From contig BCIA01000003.1 of assembly GCA_001599815.1 (NCBI GenBank), positions 5,371,598-5,435,597 on the forward strand: a stretch of 64,000 nucleotides of DNA. Reading direction: 5' to 3'. Source of the DNA: Furcasterigmium furcatum. Taxonomy: Eukaryota; Ascomycota; Sordariomycetes; Glomerellales; Plectosphaerellaceae. The translations under genes and the position numbers were made by a program. The notes under the pieces were generated by a model. It was not told the origin of the DNA and made no database searches. It worked only from the letters and a program-made list of their open reading frames with translations. Shown in pieces: positions 11,156 to 23,955 of the stretch. The first letter of the stretch is position 1, and each line of letters starts with the position of its first letter.

Positions 11156-12618
11156 ATGGCGGCGACACGATCTCCTCCTTCCGAACCCCTGGTCGTGATC
11201 CTGGGCTCGACGGGGACGGGGAAGTCAGATGTAAGACCACACGGCTAGACACGAGTCTGAGACCCCAGGACTGACTTTCCAAGCTTGCCGTAGAGCTCGC
11301 GACCCGCTTCAGAGGCGAGGTCATCAACGCCGACGCCATGCAGCTCTACAAGGGCCTGCCCATCATCACCAACAAGATTACCATCCCCGAGCGCCGCGGC
11401 ATCCCCCACCACCTCCTCGACCACGCCGGCCTCGACGACCCGACCTGGGCAGTAGACGACTTCAAGCGCGCCGCAAACAAGGTCATCAGCGAGATCCGCA
11501 GCAGGGGGAACCTCCCCATCGTCGTCGGCGGCACGCACTACTACATCAACTCGCTCCTCTTCGAGAACGTTCTCGTCGGCGCCGACAAGGAGTCGCAGCC
11601 TCGCTCGTCCTACCCCATCCTTGAGGAACCGACCGATGTCATCCTCGCGAAGCTCAGGGAGGTCGACCCCGCCATGGCGGAGAAATGGCACCCGAACGAC
11701 CGCCGCAAGATCCAGCGATCTCTCGAGATCTACCTCCGCTACGGCCGCACCGCGTCCGAGATATACGCCGAGCAGAAACAGGACAAGACCCCCACCGCCG
11801 AGGTCGATGACGGGCCCTGGCAGAACCTGATGTTCTGGGTCCACACCGACACGGCCGTCCTCCACGAGCGCCTCAACAGCCGCGTCGACAAGATGCTCGA
11901 CGTGGGCCTCATGGACGAGATCCGGCAGATGTACAGCCTCGTCAAGGAAAAGGAGGCGCAGGGCGAGGCACCGGATCTCACGCGAGGGATATGGCAGTCC
12001 ATCGGCTTCAAGGAGTTCCAGCCGTACCTGCGCGCCGCAGACCGCGACGGCGAATCCGACCCCGCCGTCGAGAAGCTCCGCGCCGCCGCCCTCGAGGACA
12101 TGAAGGTCTCGACGCGGCAGTACGCCAAGTCCCAGACGCGCTGGATCAGGACCAAGACGGCCCCGTTGCTGCGCGACCGCCCTGGCGCGATGGAGAAGCT
12201 GTTCATAGTCGACAGCAGCGACGTCTCGCAGTGGGCGTCCAGCGTTGCCGAGCCTGCTGCCTCCATCACGCGGCAGTTCTTGCAGGGCGAGCCGACGCCC
12301 GACCCTGCCAGTCTGTCGCCGGCAGCGGCGCGGGTGATTGACGCTGCTGTTGCGCCGCGAGTGCTGCAGACAAGTGTCCAGAACACGTGCGAGTTGTGCA
12401 GCGTCACGACCGTCACGGAGGAGTCGTGGCAGAAGCATCTGCGGAGCAGGGGGCACAGGAGGGTGCGTGCATCCAAGACTCGAAGGGCGCTGGTTCCTGT
12501 AGACGTGCCGTCGGGTGAAGAAGGCGAAACGCCGCCGCAGGCAGAATCACCGCGGCCTTCTCGGTCACCGAGCCCAGATCTCCAGCTAGACATATTCGAA
12601 CAGCGGCCGGGAGGGTAG
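11156..12618 (+). CDS. MOD5: tRNA dimethylallyltransferase
   Basis: Transfers a dimethylallyl group from DMAPP to A37 of tRNAs that read UNN codons, in mitochondria and cytosol/nucleus. The model is 469 aa from exons 11156-11230 and 11284-12618. The P-loop GSTGTGKS is at residues 17-24, followed by NADAMQLYKGL (the substrate-binding DSxQ-type position) and VVGGTHYYINSL. The eukaryote-specific C-terminal C2H2 finger is present (C394-x2-C397...H410-x5-H416), in the matrin-type form CELC...WQKHLRSRGH. The chosen ATG is the first in frame that keeps the P-loop near the N-terminus. The Ser/Pro-rich tail after the finger is poorly conserved in general. Confidence 0.95.
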
Positions 12619-12827
12619 TCGCCCGGCAGATACTTGCACATCTATGCCCGTACTGAGCTTGCGTGATGAATCTTGGACACGATCTCGCGGGTGACTCGCC
12701 GCAAGGCTCGTCTGACTCTAATTTTGTCTACCCAGCCGTAGCGTAACCGTTACAAATATCCATCGTGTGCATCCAATGAATCCAGCCTCTACTCAAACAC
12801 TTGGTATATGCTCACGTTGACCCTCCC

Positions 12828-15476
12828 TCAATCTTTCTTCTCGATCTCAGCCTTCACCCACTTCTCAAGGCCGCCCCGAGCAATAATCTCCTGCACATTC
12901 GGCGGCATCTCGCCAACCTTGACACTCCACGTCTCACCGCCCGCCTCGGTAACAGTGACGGTGCTCCTTCGGACGTCCCAGACAAGCTTCCACCCGGTGC
13001 GCCTCGTCAGCACCCCACTGTCCTTACCGAACGTCTCGCGCAGCCGCTGCACGAGCTTGGGGACCTCGACCCCCAGAAGAGCGTTGTTGATGCTGTTCCT
13101 GCTGAAGATGTTGCCGAAGCTGCCCGCGACGACGAGCGGGATCTTCTTCGCCAGGATGGCCGTGGCGGCCTGCTCGCGCGAGCTGCCGGTGCCGAAGTTG
13201 AAGCCCGATACGAGGATGTCGCCTTCGCCGGCGACGGAGCCGAACTTGGGGTCATAGTTCTCCATGCATACCTTGGCCATGTCCTCAGCGGTCAGCCCAT
13301 CCTGGTATGTATATTTTCCTGTCCACGTGTCAATCAGCCTGATCCCACCACAATGCCCACGAGGGGTAGGTCTGCTTACCGGGATAGATCCCGTCAGTGT
13401 TGAGGTTGTCGGCGTCACAGAACACGATGGAGCCCTCGATCTTCTCGGGGAAGCCGGGGAGGATATCGGTCAGGGACTCCTCTCCATCCGTAGCGGCCTC
13501 CTCGGCGGCAACACCCTGCTCCTTCTCGGACTCGGCGATCATGCTGTCTGCCTGGAAGATAAGCTTCTCCAGAGCCTCTTCGATGCTCGTGGCCTTGTCA
13601 GCGACGAAGTCGCCGCTGCCCTCGCCGATGATCACCTTCTCGACACCTTCAGGCTTCTGGTACCAGCCGGGGCCCGCGATCTTGCCCTTCAGGGCACTGG
13701 CGGCGACAACCTCAGGGCTGGCAAGGTAAGCCTTGGCCTCTGTCGACCCCATACGGCCTTTGTAATTTCTGTTGGAAGCGCTGATACCGACCTCGCCGGG
13801 CTCAAGGAGACCCTGATTTGGTCAGCAAAGAATCAAGAGAAGATTTGGTATCTGGATGGAGGTCTCTTACAGTTCCGAGCCCGATGCATGGGCCGCAGCC
13901 TGATGGGAGCGGCTGGGCGCCCGCATCCAAGAGCACCTGCCAGTCGCCAGTGGCTTCGGCAGCTTGTTGCTCGGGAATGGAAGCAGCGGCGATGTAGAAG
14001 TTGACACCGGGGGCGATCTTGGCCGGCTGGCCCGCCGCCGCTGCCTCGCGGAAGACACGGGCAGCGGAGGATAAATCACTCGCCCTGCTATTCGTGCAGG
14101 AAACCAAGTATGCCTTGTTCAGCTTGATATCTCGGGCCTCGAGATCCTTGAGGGGGGTGGCGACCTTGACGGAGTTGGGACCAGATACGAAGGGAGACAA
14201 AGTGGACAAGTTCAGATAGAGAGACTTGGCGTATGTAGCTCCGGGGTCAGCAGTAAGCTTATTGGCGAAGAGGTCTTCGATCCTCTCGTGGTTGATACGG
14301 GGCGTGGCCTCTGGGTCAGAGTTGAGCATAGCTGCTGTAGTAGCCTTGGCGCGCAGCCAGGACCGCAGGACGGAGTCCATCGGAAAAATGCCAGAAAGCG
14401 CTCCCCACTCAGTCGTCATGTTGGCGATGGCCAGGCGTTCGTCCACGGAGATGCTGCTCATGGTCTGTTCGGTACCGACAAACTCGATGGCGTGGTTGAG
14501 CACTTGATCCTCGTTGAACAATCCGCAAAGGGCGACGATGACATCCTTTCCGGTGACGCCAGGGGGCATAATACCCGTTAACGTGACCTTGGCAACAGGC
14601 GGGATCTGCCACCACGTCATTCCAGTGGCCCAGACGGATGCGCCGTCTGTGCGAACGACGGGAGTGCCCAGGCAAGAAACACCTCCGTACATGTTGGAGT
14701 GAGAGTCGGATGCGACAGTCAGGGTGCCCGGCCAGGCATGGCCCTCCTCTACCATGATCTGATGCCCGATGCCTCTACCGGCTTCGTAATGCGGTACGCC
14801 ATGCTTCGTGGCGAACTCTTTGATCTGCCTGTACTTCTTCAGATTGGATTCGCTCTTGTTCTGGACGTCATGGTCGAGGGTGGTGACGACTTGTTGTTTA
14901 TCGTGGATCTTGGTCGCTCCGATGGCCATGAACTTGAGCGCGACCGGCCAGCTGTTGTCATGGGTCATAATCGCGTCTTCGAACCCTCAGAGTCAGTGAT
15001 TGTCTTTTGTGAAAGCGTTGGGGGCTACTCTTCGTGTCTGGGGAGCGGAGACATATCATGCCGCAGCCCCCCGAAACAACCAGAATAAGTGAAAAAGAAA
15101 CTCGGGAACGTACGAGGCTTTAGTGTGACATAGTCGCCGGCCTTGACTTTCTTTCCTTCGGGCAAACCAACGGCATGGCGCTGAACAATCTTCTCGGTCA
15201 AGGTCTGGGGGTTCTGGACGAGGGACTGAGGGGCGTTGAAGAAGTTGGCAGCGGCAGCCTCCTCCAATTGGGAATGGAAGGCATTATGACGGCTCGTGGG
15301 CGTTGTGGCGAAAGCGCGGAGAGAAACTGGGCGGCTGGGGAGGTAGGATCGGGGGAGAATGAGCCTCGAGGATCGTGCGGCCTGGAGGAGGAGGGCGCGT
15401 CTCTGGGAAACATGAGTCAGCCTTTTGCGCGCCGAGTGATAGGACCTGGATGGTGGAGGCTCACGACGGGAATCAT
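12828..15476 (-). CDS. LYS4: Homoaconitase, mitochondrial
   Basis: A [4Fe-4S] hydro-lyase that converts homoaconitate to homoisocitrate in the alpha-aminoadipate lysine pathway, in the mitochondrial matrix. The model is 779 aa from exons 15476-15465, 15402-15114, 14985-13871, 13812-13380 and 13318-12828. The first coding exon is 12 nt (MIPV); the joined N-terminus is Arg/Ser/Leu-rich with few acidic residues, as expected for a matrix presequence. Diagnostic motifs: MTHDNSWPVALKF, VASDSHSNMYGG, the cluster ligand regions SCTNSR and PSGCGPCIGLG, and in the swivel domain GFNFGTGSSREQAATAIL. An acidic insert (about 30 residues around the EKEQGVAAEEAATDGEE stretch) lies before the swivel domain. 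The gene is convergent with MOD5. Confidence 0.96.
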
Positions 15477-17256
15477 GGTGGAGGTGCGTGATCACGAGCG
15501 GACTCGTGGGAGCATTGCCGACGTTGTGGTGCTGATACTCCAAATGGCAAAATTTTGGATGTCGCGATCCGATGCTGGAGGTTGTTCGTTGAAACATCGA
15601 CATCGGCGCCGACTACGACCGCACCGGGAAAGTTTTTAGCGGGGCGTGGGGTAGCCGAGGGTGTCACTCCAATTGAATTGTACGAGCTGTGATTCGCCGG
15701 GGCCGACCCCGATAGCGGGCAACTTTCAGGGGACGGTGCCAGGGCACGCCAACCAAGCAGTCTAACAAACGGAGTCGGAATTGTGTGAGGGTTTCGCGCG
15801 GAACTCGACCCTTTCTGTTAGCACGCCACTCGGCCGCCGGCCGCTGTTAAGTTTCCACGTGGAGCTTTGAATGCAACCGTCGTACTCGTAAAAGAAGAGC
15901 CGAACCGCCACGGGCAAAGACACCATCTCGGCTGTTCAAGCTTATTCAGCGGCCTCCAATCGCAAAACATGTCGGGGTAAGAGTCATGGTGTCCCAGTCC
16001 CGGTCCGACATTGGATGAGCCAAGTCCACGACTTTCAGAAGCTAAACCCAAGATCGGTAGAGAGGGCAGGTGCTTCCCACTTCCCGTCGGAGTTTCAGGA
16101 AGACAATGTCGTCACTACAGCGCATTCAGCAGGTAGGTGCGTGCCAACGGGCGGAACCCACCTGCACCTGAAAAATCTCGGTATCGCTTGATGGAAGTTC
16201 CACATGCGACCCGACCTGCCTGGCCTTCCACCTCCATGTAACCATCCCTTACAAGTACTCCAACACCCCAGATCACAACCTCGGACACCTACTTGTACTA
16301 CACGCACATATCACCTCACTCTGCCTCGGGACCTGGGAGTCAGCCGCCATCGTCTCGGCTTATCACATCATCCTCATCTCACTCATATCTCTGCCTGCTG
16401 CGTTCTCCTCCTCCGCATCTGGACTATCCGCCGGGGATCCGCGGATCAGCGCCAACGCCGCCGTGTACAAGTACCAAAACTCCGCACCGCCCATCGCGTC
16501 CATCACACATATCGATCAACGAGGCTTTCGTCGTAAATACTCGACCCAATTGCACCGCGCTCAAGATACGACAGTGCCCCTGCTAGCTGCCCAACCCGCT
16601 CCGGCCCCCGGGTCCCCCCCACGTACGTCCCTGTCCCTCCAGCCACAGCATCCAGGACCTGGACCACAACCACAATCGGCACATCGGATCGCCTAGTTTC
16701 CGGCCCCGTCACGGCCTTGAAGGAACGCCCTCTCTCCTGCTCCGCTCCGTCCGCCTTCTGCCTGAGCCCCAAAGTCCCCTAGCGCGGGCCGGCCACCACC
16801 CAAGGACACTGCGCCTCGACAATCCCTGCTCTGCTGTGTGACATCGCATTTTCACCAGCGCGCCTCTTCTTCACATCATCTCACATTCATCTCTCTGCCT
16901 GTGATCGCATTACGCGTCTCTCATTTGGCCCTCGCCCGTTCCCTCCGGCCTTTCCACAGGCAACAGAGTTGCTTCCGTGTCCAAAGCGCCGGGGACTCCC
17001 GCCTGCCAAGTGCTGTTCCCCTCCCTTGCGCGTTGAGAGCCTTTCACCCCCCTCGCGTGCCCCTCGATTTGTCAATAAGAAGCGCCGCCGTTCGCCACGA
17101 CCTCACTTGGAAGTCCCGGACTTTACGGAAATCGAATCCGCAGGGCGATTTTGACCCGTCTGACAAATTTGTTTGATTGCCGCGGCCAGCGTCAGCGCGC
17201 GCGGTCGCTAACGAACAAATCCCCTCCTCCGCGGCAAGCAGCTCACCCGCCGGATC
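15477..17256. other. Intergenic 1.8 kb, long C/T-rich leader
   Basis: The left part holds the homoaconitase promoter. From about 16200 to 17250 the plus strand is strikingly rich in C and T, typical of promoters and 5' leaders in these fungi, and would serve the regulator at 17257. Open frames here (for example 16204-16536) have His/Pro/Ser/Thr-rich composition that simply reflects the base bias, so I do not call them. Confidence 0.5.
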
Positions 17257-19748
17257 ATGGACAACAACCCGGCGAGCACCCCTCAGGGGCAACAAGGCCA
17301 GTCGGCCCAGACTCCTCAGTCGCAAGGCAGCTCGCAGCAGCAGTCGTCTTCGAAGACTCCCCGCGTTCTCGCCTGCGTCCTGTGTCAGCATCGCAAGATC
17401 AAGTGCGATCGCAACACTCCCTGTTCTAACTGTATCAAGGTTGGTCAAAGCAGCCCGTCAAGGCTCACGTGAGCCTCACTGTTCCATGGCTGACTTCTCC
17501 AGGCCAACGTCCCGTGTACTCCATCTACTCCTGCCCCTGTCCGCAAGAGGAGAAGGCCGAACCAGGATCTCCAGGAGAGGCTCGCCCGTTGTGAAGCCCT
17601 GCTCAAGCAGTATGCCTCGACCTCTGGCCCCCTTCCGCCAAATGCCCTCGCGCTCGCCACCGGCAACGGGGTGCCTGACCCGTCTCCCACCATAACTACT
17701 GCATCCCTTCCTCAACTCTCGCAAGCCGGTATGGCGTCCAGCGCCGCCTCACCCTCTTCTTCTGTCGGCTACAATGTTTTGCCGCGGCCGCCAAACGCAT
17801 CTACGGATGATACCTCCATCAACTTCAAGCCCGCCGGCAAACTTGTCGTCGAGGACGGAAGCGTCAAGTTCATGGACAGTTATCTGTGGGGCATGGTCCA
17901 TGAAAATGTAAGTCGAGCGGAAAGTGTGCTAGGATGCTTGCCACAGTTCTCGTCGTTCTGACGTGCAAACCAGCTATCCGCGATGAGAGAAATTCTAGAC
18001 GCCGAGGCTCTCGAGGATCAGAGTCCCTACATCTCTGATGCGGTCACCCCTGATGACAACGTCGACCTTCTGCTCAACGATCTATCAACCCTCGACCTCC
18101 AAGACGTAGTGCCGTCCGCGGTCCAGATATTCCGGCTGTGGCAGGTGTTCCTGGAAAGGGTCAACCCCATCACCAAGCTCGTTCACGTTCCGACCTTGCA
18201 GCCAATCGTAATCGAGGCGGCTGCGAATCATCGAAATGTCCCCCACAACATGCAGGCCCTCTTGTTTTCCATCTACCTTGTCTCCGTCGTCAGTTTGAGC
18301 CAGGCAGAGACGAAACAGATGCTGGACATGACCAAAGACGAGGCCCTCAAGAAGTTTACAGCAGGCGTCAAGGCAGCCTTGACCAAGGCGGACTTCCTCA
18401 GACACTACGACATGGTCACCTTGCAGGCTTTGGTTCTTTATCTGGTACGTTGCGTTGTGTTGCAAGCTACAGCCCCGATATGCTCACCCATGTTCAGATC
18501 TCACTCCAAGGACGCTACGATCGACACGCTGTTTGGATTTGGAGCGGTGTTTTGATCCGAATTGCTCACAAGATGGGCCTCCACCGCGACGGAGAAACTC
18601 TCAACCTTCAACCCTTCGAGACTGAGATGAGGAGACGAGTCTGGTGGCAGATCATTATGCTCGATTCCAAATATGCCATGACGTCTGGCTTCAGCGACAC
18701 CCTGCTCCCCTGGGGCTGGGATACGAAGGTCCCCTCTAACGTCAACGACACGAATCTATTTCCAGGGTCGACGGAGTTGCAACCGCGCGAGGGGGCCACA
18801 GAAATGATGTTTGTCTTGTTGCTTTATACGGTGGGCAGGTTTTTCAGGGACCACCGCTTCCCCGATTTCGAACAGACCGTCCTTGCCGGCCAGCACGCAG
18901 AGCCGGGCACCCCTGACTACATCACCGTTCGAGCGTCGTTGGACAAGTTCAGTGGATGGGTGGACGATCTCGAGTCCGAACTGATCGATCTTGAGCAGCG
19001 GTTCTGCGACCCGTCGGCCGGGCCTATCAGTGCTGCTGCAGCGAATCTGCGGCCATCTCTAATGGAGAAGGTCAGGCCGATGTTGATACCCATGCGAGAG
19101 CTGCCCGAATGGGGCACCGAGGTCAACAATATCGAGGATAACCTTTTCCGCATCTCCCTGATTCACCACGAGAGCAACCTGCGATCATACGACGCTCTCA
19201 ACCACCTCAACATCATCTGGTTCATCAAGAGCCATTTCCAGCTCGACGGCTTCTTCTTCCTTGTCGGTCAACTCATGCGCCGACCTCAGACAGGTTCATT
19301 CGCCGACCGCACGTGGTATATCATCGATCGCTATTATTACTATCATGAGGAGTTCTGGGACATGTCGCAGAAGCAGCACGTCCATCTGGGGACAGTTGTC
19401 GTCAAGGCATGGCGTCGCCGCGAACGCGCCCTCGTCCAGGCCGGCATCATGTACGATGTGCCCACCTGCGTTCCCAGGATCATCGATGCGCTCCCCCAGA
19501 CCAGTTCCGAGGCGTCGAGCCAAGATCCCAGTCCTTTGCAACGAACAAAGGTGGAGGTTCCAGTAGCAGGGCCCGTGGACCAGCAGCTCGACTTCATGAA
19601 CAATTTCATGGACACGTCGGGCCTGGACTGGGACCTGTGGACGGACCTGAACAACGCGCCGGGTAGCAATTTGCAGAACTCGTCAGCGATGGCCGCGTTT
19701 GGTCCTTTCGGCAACTTTGGAGCGCCTCCTCCAGGCAGCGGATGGTAG
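17257..19748 (+). CDS. Zn2Cys6 fungal transcription factor
   Basis: A 769 aa nuclear regulator from exons 17257-17439, 17503-17907, 17974-18444 and 18498-19748. A Gln/Ser-rich N-terminus of about 35 residues precedes a zinc cluster with cysteines at 40, 43, 50, 56, 59 and 66. A basic patch (RKRRRP) and a short coiled coil (LQERLARCEALLKQY) follow. The fungal_trans homology region spans roughly residues 180-560, with the typical ISLQGRYDRHAVWIWSGV and AHKMGLHRDGE motifs and RRRVWWQIIMLD. The C-terminus is Phe/Trp/Asp-rich (DTSGLDWDLWTDL), resembling an acidic-aromatic activation region. Relatives are widespread in Sordariomycetes and some sit in metabolite clusters; no cluster genes are seen beside this one. 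Target genes are unknown. Confidence 0.93.
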
Positions 19749-20468
19749 GTTGAGTATTACGCGGAGAAGAATGATGCATGGTGTTTGGGAAAAGTTGGCG
19801 TTACTGGTGGCAGGGTGCATCCTTGGGCTTCGACTGGACTGCAACGAAGAGATCATAGAGGGGGCATCGGCCGGTGCACATGAGAGAGCACGGCGACAGG
19901 ACGGCCTTGCAAGGATAAGAAGGGAATCCATGGGTTTTGGAGGTGCGTGTACGATATTCCGCCCATATTCTCCCAATGTAGAGTTACGATCCTAGAGTCT
20001 GGGTAAATGGCAATCTCTCGTCTACTTACTACAAACACGTCTATGGATATTGATATCTTGAAACGCTGGCTGGCTCATAGGATTGTAGTTCGTGCGCATC
20101 CAGGAATTGCTCCTCGATAGCATTTCGGCAACATGTCACATCACAGCAAGAGGCATTTCGGGACAAACAGTGCAAGTTTTTCAACTCTCTTTTTTGTATT
20201 TTCGTCGCCTCACCCAGTCCAAGGAATTCAGGTGAGACTTTTTTGGGTGTGATCACAACACCTCTATTTTCTTCTCCATTGACGCGCCCATCACTTGACT
20301 GGGCGTCCGTGGACTATCAGATATGACAACCCGTGATAGTCTCACGTTGTTTCGTTCTCTCCAGAACCCGAACGCTGTGATTAGTGTTGAAGGGGGGTGA
20401 CTTACAGAGAGCCGTGTTCCTCTTCTCCAGACCTACATGGGAACTGTCTGGGGGTACCGCTGGGACGG
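19749..20468. other. Intergenic, converging 3' ends
   Basis: This 720 bp lies between the regulator stop and the stop of the small membrane protein gene. I see no further gene, RNA or repeat. Confidence 0.5.
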
Positions 20469-20816
20469 CTAAGCCCGGGGAGGCGGGGGCTTGCCGAGGT
20501 TGGCCTTGAGCCTCTCGTTGTACTTGGCGCGGGGGTTGTTGCCACCATCGCTGCTCTGGGGCGGGATGTTGGCGAGGGCCAGGTCGTCACGAGGGGGGCC
20601 GGGAGTGAGGTTGATGGGGAACCGGCGGCAGGGGGGAGCGTTGCGGGGGACGCGGCGGACATCGGCAGGACGAGCCTCGACGTCAGTGGGCTTCGTCCTG
20701 CTGAGCCTGTCCCATCGGGAACGGATGAGATTACCGATGAGAGCAGCGAGCAGGATGAGACCGACGAGAACAGCGAAGACGATGCCGAAGACACCACTGG
20801 TGGAGATGTTCGTCAT
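20469..20816 (-). CDS. Small single-span membrane protein, unknown
   Basis: A 115 aa product starting at the ATG at 20816. One hydrophobic span lies at about residues 9-31 (GVFGIVFAVLVGLILLAALIG), followed by RSRWDRLSR and a Pro/Arg-rich cytosolic-type tail, which fits N-out, C-in topology. An upstream in-frame ATG at 20894 would add 26 residues. However, that stretch has a good 5' splice site (GGTAAG) and a 3' site just before GTAGCAAG, so it is better read as a 5' UTR intron. Similar short TM-plus-tail proteins are common in filamentous fungi, but I recognise no function. Confidence 0.65.
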   Translation of the reverse strand: MTNISTSGVFGIVFAVLVGLILLAALIGNLIRSRWDRLSRTKPTDVEARPADVRRVPRNAPPCRRFPINLTPGPPRDDLALANIPPQSSDGGNNPRAKYNERLKANLGKPPPPRA

Positions 20817-21665
20817 CTTGCTACCTGTAGTGGAGATGACTTGGTGTTGAAGGAGAAGGGGGAGCTTACCTGAAGCGTACACTGAAGCAGACAACCGGTG
20901 CCTGCAGGTGTGTGTGATGAGGAGGGAGGGAAAAGTTTGCCAACTGCGGTGACTGGTGGCCTGGCTTTATAGGAATTTCCGAGGCAGTCGACTCAGGGGG
21001 GTTGTGCCTCGAACAAAATAGATTGTTGCTGAACCGACAAGCAACAGAGTGCCTGATCAGGCCGCCAACATCGCAGAGTTGGTCCCAGGCGCAGGAGCAC
21101 AAAGAGAGCGCGCGGAATTCACAGCCTGAGGACCAAGGTCAGGGGGCTTGCTTTCGGATCGGCCCGCCTCCCCTTGTTCATTGTTCAGGTTCACCGAGAT
21201 CGCTCGCCGCGCACTTACACTCAACATCGCGAAAGGGGCGCCGCAACAACCCCATCCCCAGCCTGCCAGATCTGCGAGAGAGCCAGGTCCGGCATTTTTT
21301 TTGGCCATAAGCATTGTTCCGGCCCCATAAACGGTGGCTCCTGCTCGATCTGCGTGTTGACGGCGCCGGACGCTGTCCGCTTTGTTCACCTACGCACACC
21401 TTGGCTCACCGAGACTCACATTGACCACCTCGGGGACAACAACGCGACACGCCCATACCATCTACACCGCGTCCGGCGCAGGTCGCCTGATCCTGCACAT
21501 CTGTTGTTTCTACCTTCGATATTTTACCGTCGCCATCTCGACTTTTCTGCCTCTGGTGTTTCTGTTCCGAAAACCCCTTTCGACCCCTGTCGATCACCAA
21601 TATCACCACAACCCCTGACTGCACACATCTGAGCAAACACCCACCGGAGCAACCCCTCCGCCAAA
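20817..21665. promoter_or_regulatory. Divergent promoter region
   Basis: About 850 bp between two divergently transcribed single-span membrane protein genes. The right half (about 21330-21660) is C/T- and CA-rich on the plus strand, as expected for the leader of the gene at 21666. No defined operator is recognised. Confidence 0.4.
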
Positions 21666-22526
21666 ATGGGAGTCATCTCGTACGCCTCGGCCGCGACGAC
21701 TCCCATCCAGGAGGCCGTCTCAACCCTCGTCACATCGGCCACCACAACCACGGAGCCGACAGCGACGACAGCAGCATCGACAACGACCCAGATCCTCGCA
21801 GCAGCAGCATCGGCCTCCTCCTCCCTAGTAGCGGCAAACTCCACCTTCCCCGCCGAGGACGAGGACCCCGAGACCCTCCCCAACTTCATCCCGGCCTACG
21901 TCGTCGTCCTCTCCGTCCCCGTCTTCTTCTGCCTCGTCGCCGGCTGCTCCCTCCTCCTCGACTCCCTCGAGGCCCGCCGCAAGGCCGCCCGCCAGGACCA
22001 GGAGGACATCGAGCTCCGCAACCTCCGCCGCCACTGGTTCCCCTGGCGCGAGGCCCTCGACGACGACGAGGTTCGTGCCCCCTACGTCCGGCCCCCGCCC
22101 CCGCCCCGCCCCGACCGCCGCACCCGCAAGGAGCGCGAGGCCGAGGAGGCCGCGGCAAGGAAGTCCGTCACACGAGGAGGAATCGCTAACCGCCTCCCCG
22201 GCAGCAGCTTTACCCCCAATACCGCCGCGAGCGCTGGGTCTCCGTCCCAGGCCCGGCAGCCGCCGAGGAGGGATACCACATTCCGGACTGGCGACCGCGA
22301 GAGGACGTCCCAGCGGCGGGACCGGCTCCCCCCGCGGACGTCGAGGGAGGAGTGGTCGAAGATGCAGCCGGTGCGCGGGAGCTCGAGGAGGGCCGCTGCG
22401 CCTCCCCGGGGTTCTTCCCCGCCGAGCGGCCCTCGCGTCGCTGATCTCGAGGGCGTGTTCGTCGTCGGCTGCGACTCCGACGAGGAGGACCCCGGCACGC
22501 CGGGCGGACGGGCGCATCGCGCGTAG
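21666..22526 (+). CDS. Single-span membrane protein, basic tail, unknown
   Basis: One exon, 286 aa. The N-terminal 70 residues are Ala/Ser/Thr-rich, suited to O-glycosylation outside the membrane. One hydrophobic span lies at about residues 75-98 (FIPAYVVVLSVPVFFCLVAG). The remainder is charged: a Glu/Arg-rich helix-like stretch, a run of prolines (RPPPPPRPDRR), long Arg/Ser/Pro-rich low complexity, and a short acidic patch (CDSDEEDPGTPGG). The layout resembles fungal single-span wall-stress or scaffold proteins only in general form. The start ATG is preceded by a pyrimidine-rich leader and stop codons in frame. No function can be assigned. Confidence 0.75.
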   Translation: MGVISYASAATTPIQEAVSTLVTSATTTTEPTATTAASTTTQILAAAASASSSLVAANSTFPAEDEDPETLPNFIPAYVVVLSVPVFFCLVAGCSLLLDSLEARRKAARQDQEDIELRNLRRHWFPWREALDDDEVRAPYVRPPPPPRPDRRTRKEREAEEAAARKSVTRGGIANRLPGSSFTPNTAASAGSPSQARQPPRRDTTFRTGDRERTSQRRDRLPPRTSREEWSKMQPVRGSSRRAAAPPRGSSPPSGPRVADLEGVFVVGCDSDEEDPGTPGGRAHRA

Positions 22527-23955
22527 ATGCCGCCGCATGAGGCATTCTGAGGAAACAGGTGTGTGGCTCTGCAGGGACTGGGCAGGCATATGGCACGGAG
22601 CGATATGGAAGATATGCCCCCCCTCCTTTTTTGAGTTTGGTTTTTCGGCGTTTGAGATACTCATTCTTTGCGGTTTTCTCCGGCTACAGATACCCCCCGG
22701 CTGGCACGATGAGGAGATACGGATTGGCATGCGGAAGAACGGGAATGGCAGGATGGATTCATGATATCAGGGGCTGGCTTTCCCCCTTAGACTCACTTGA
22801 GTAGTGGGTGGGCAGGTAGCTGAGACTCACTGAAGTAGCATCTCTTGGCAGGGAACAGAGGCCTCGGTCGGCCACGTCTTACTTCTATTTTGCTTCTTGT
22901 ATGAGCGTTTCTCTTTAAGCCGGGCGGTGGATGAATAAGGACGGTACATTGTAGGCTCGATATACATCGATCAAGTGAATAGACTCGGCTCGGCGCCAAT
23001 CAGGTCGATCCTATTCAAACAAGTCAACATAATTTAGCTATGATGTCAAGTGAATTCGACCCTCACGGCTGTGGAGTGATCAGGGCCAAGAAAATCCCTC
23101 GCGATGAGTGCAAGTCAGTCGGTGTCAGCTCCCCATCAGGCAGGGATCACCTTGGCATCACCTCGGATGATCGACAGGGGAATACGAAAATGTCGGAAAA
23201 TGCGCGAGGATACATCATCGATGGGGGCCCCGGGGTGGAACAAGATAATGGATCCATCGCCCAGACTCGAGGGAGAGAGACCCCCGAGCCGGCAATGTTC
23301 ATCGGATTTGCTTGCTGTCTTTCGTCTGCCAATTCTGCTCTGCCGGGATGCCGTCTGTGAAAACGTCCACTCGCCCTGCTGCGCCTTTGACCCCCGAAAG
23401 AAACCAAAGCACCCAGAAATGCACCTGACACACGCGTTCCCCGGTCCCCAGAACCTGTATCTTGATGTTTCCATGTTTCCTCGCCGACTTGTAGCGCTCT
23501 GCTCCAGCTGTCCTCGGCCCCCCCGTATAACGATGGATGGGAATGATGCCTGGTTGAATTTCGCTCGCTTTGCCCCCCATTGCGCCTGGTAAACGCCGGT
23601 CCGCGGACCCCTTGTCCGGGATGTGCAAGTTAGACAGTAAAGAAAAAGACAGGTAAGAAAAAAACGGGCAGCGCGGAGCTGCAGATGGAAGGGAGCCGGC
23701 GGTCGTCTGCTGGTTGACAGGCGGGTCTAAAAGGGTGTAGTATATACAAAGGTCGAAATGGTTGAATCGAATCTCGCCGGTCGGTGGTGTTGGTTGCTTG
23801 ATTGCAATGTACAGCATCGCGAGACTCCAGGTAGCAATGCTCAGGATATGTCCGCCGCTCTTGGCCGAGTCGGTCGGACGGTTTGAGGTAAATGCGATCG
23901 TCGGAGGCGCTGGCTCGGCTCTTGCGTGGTGGCCAGGCCATGTCGTCGACTGTGT
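22527..23955. other. Intergenic, converging 3' ends, 1.4 kb
   Basis: No supported gene. Open frames of 60-170 codons on both strands overlap one another and have no recognisable features. Confidence 0.45.
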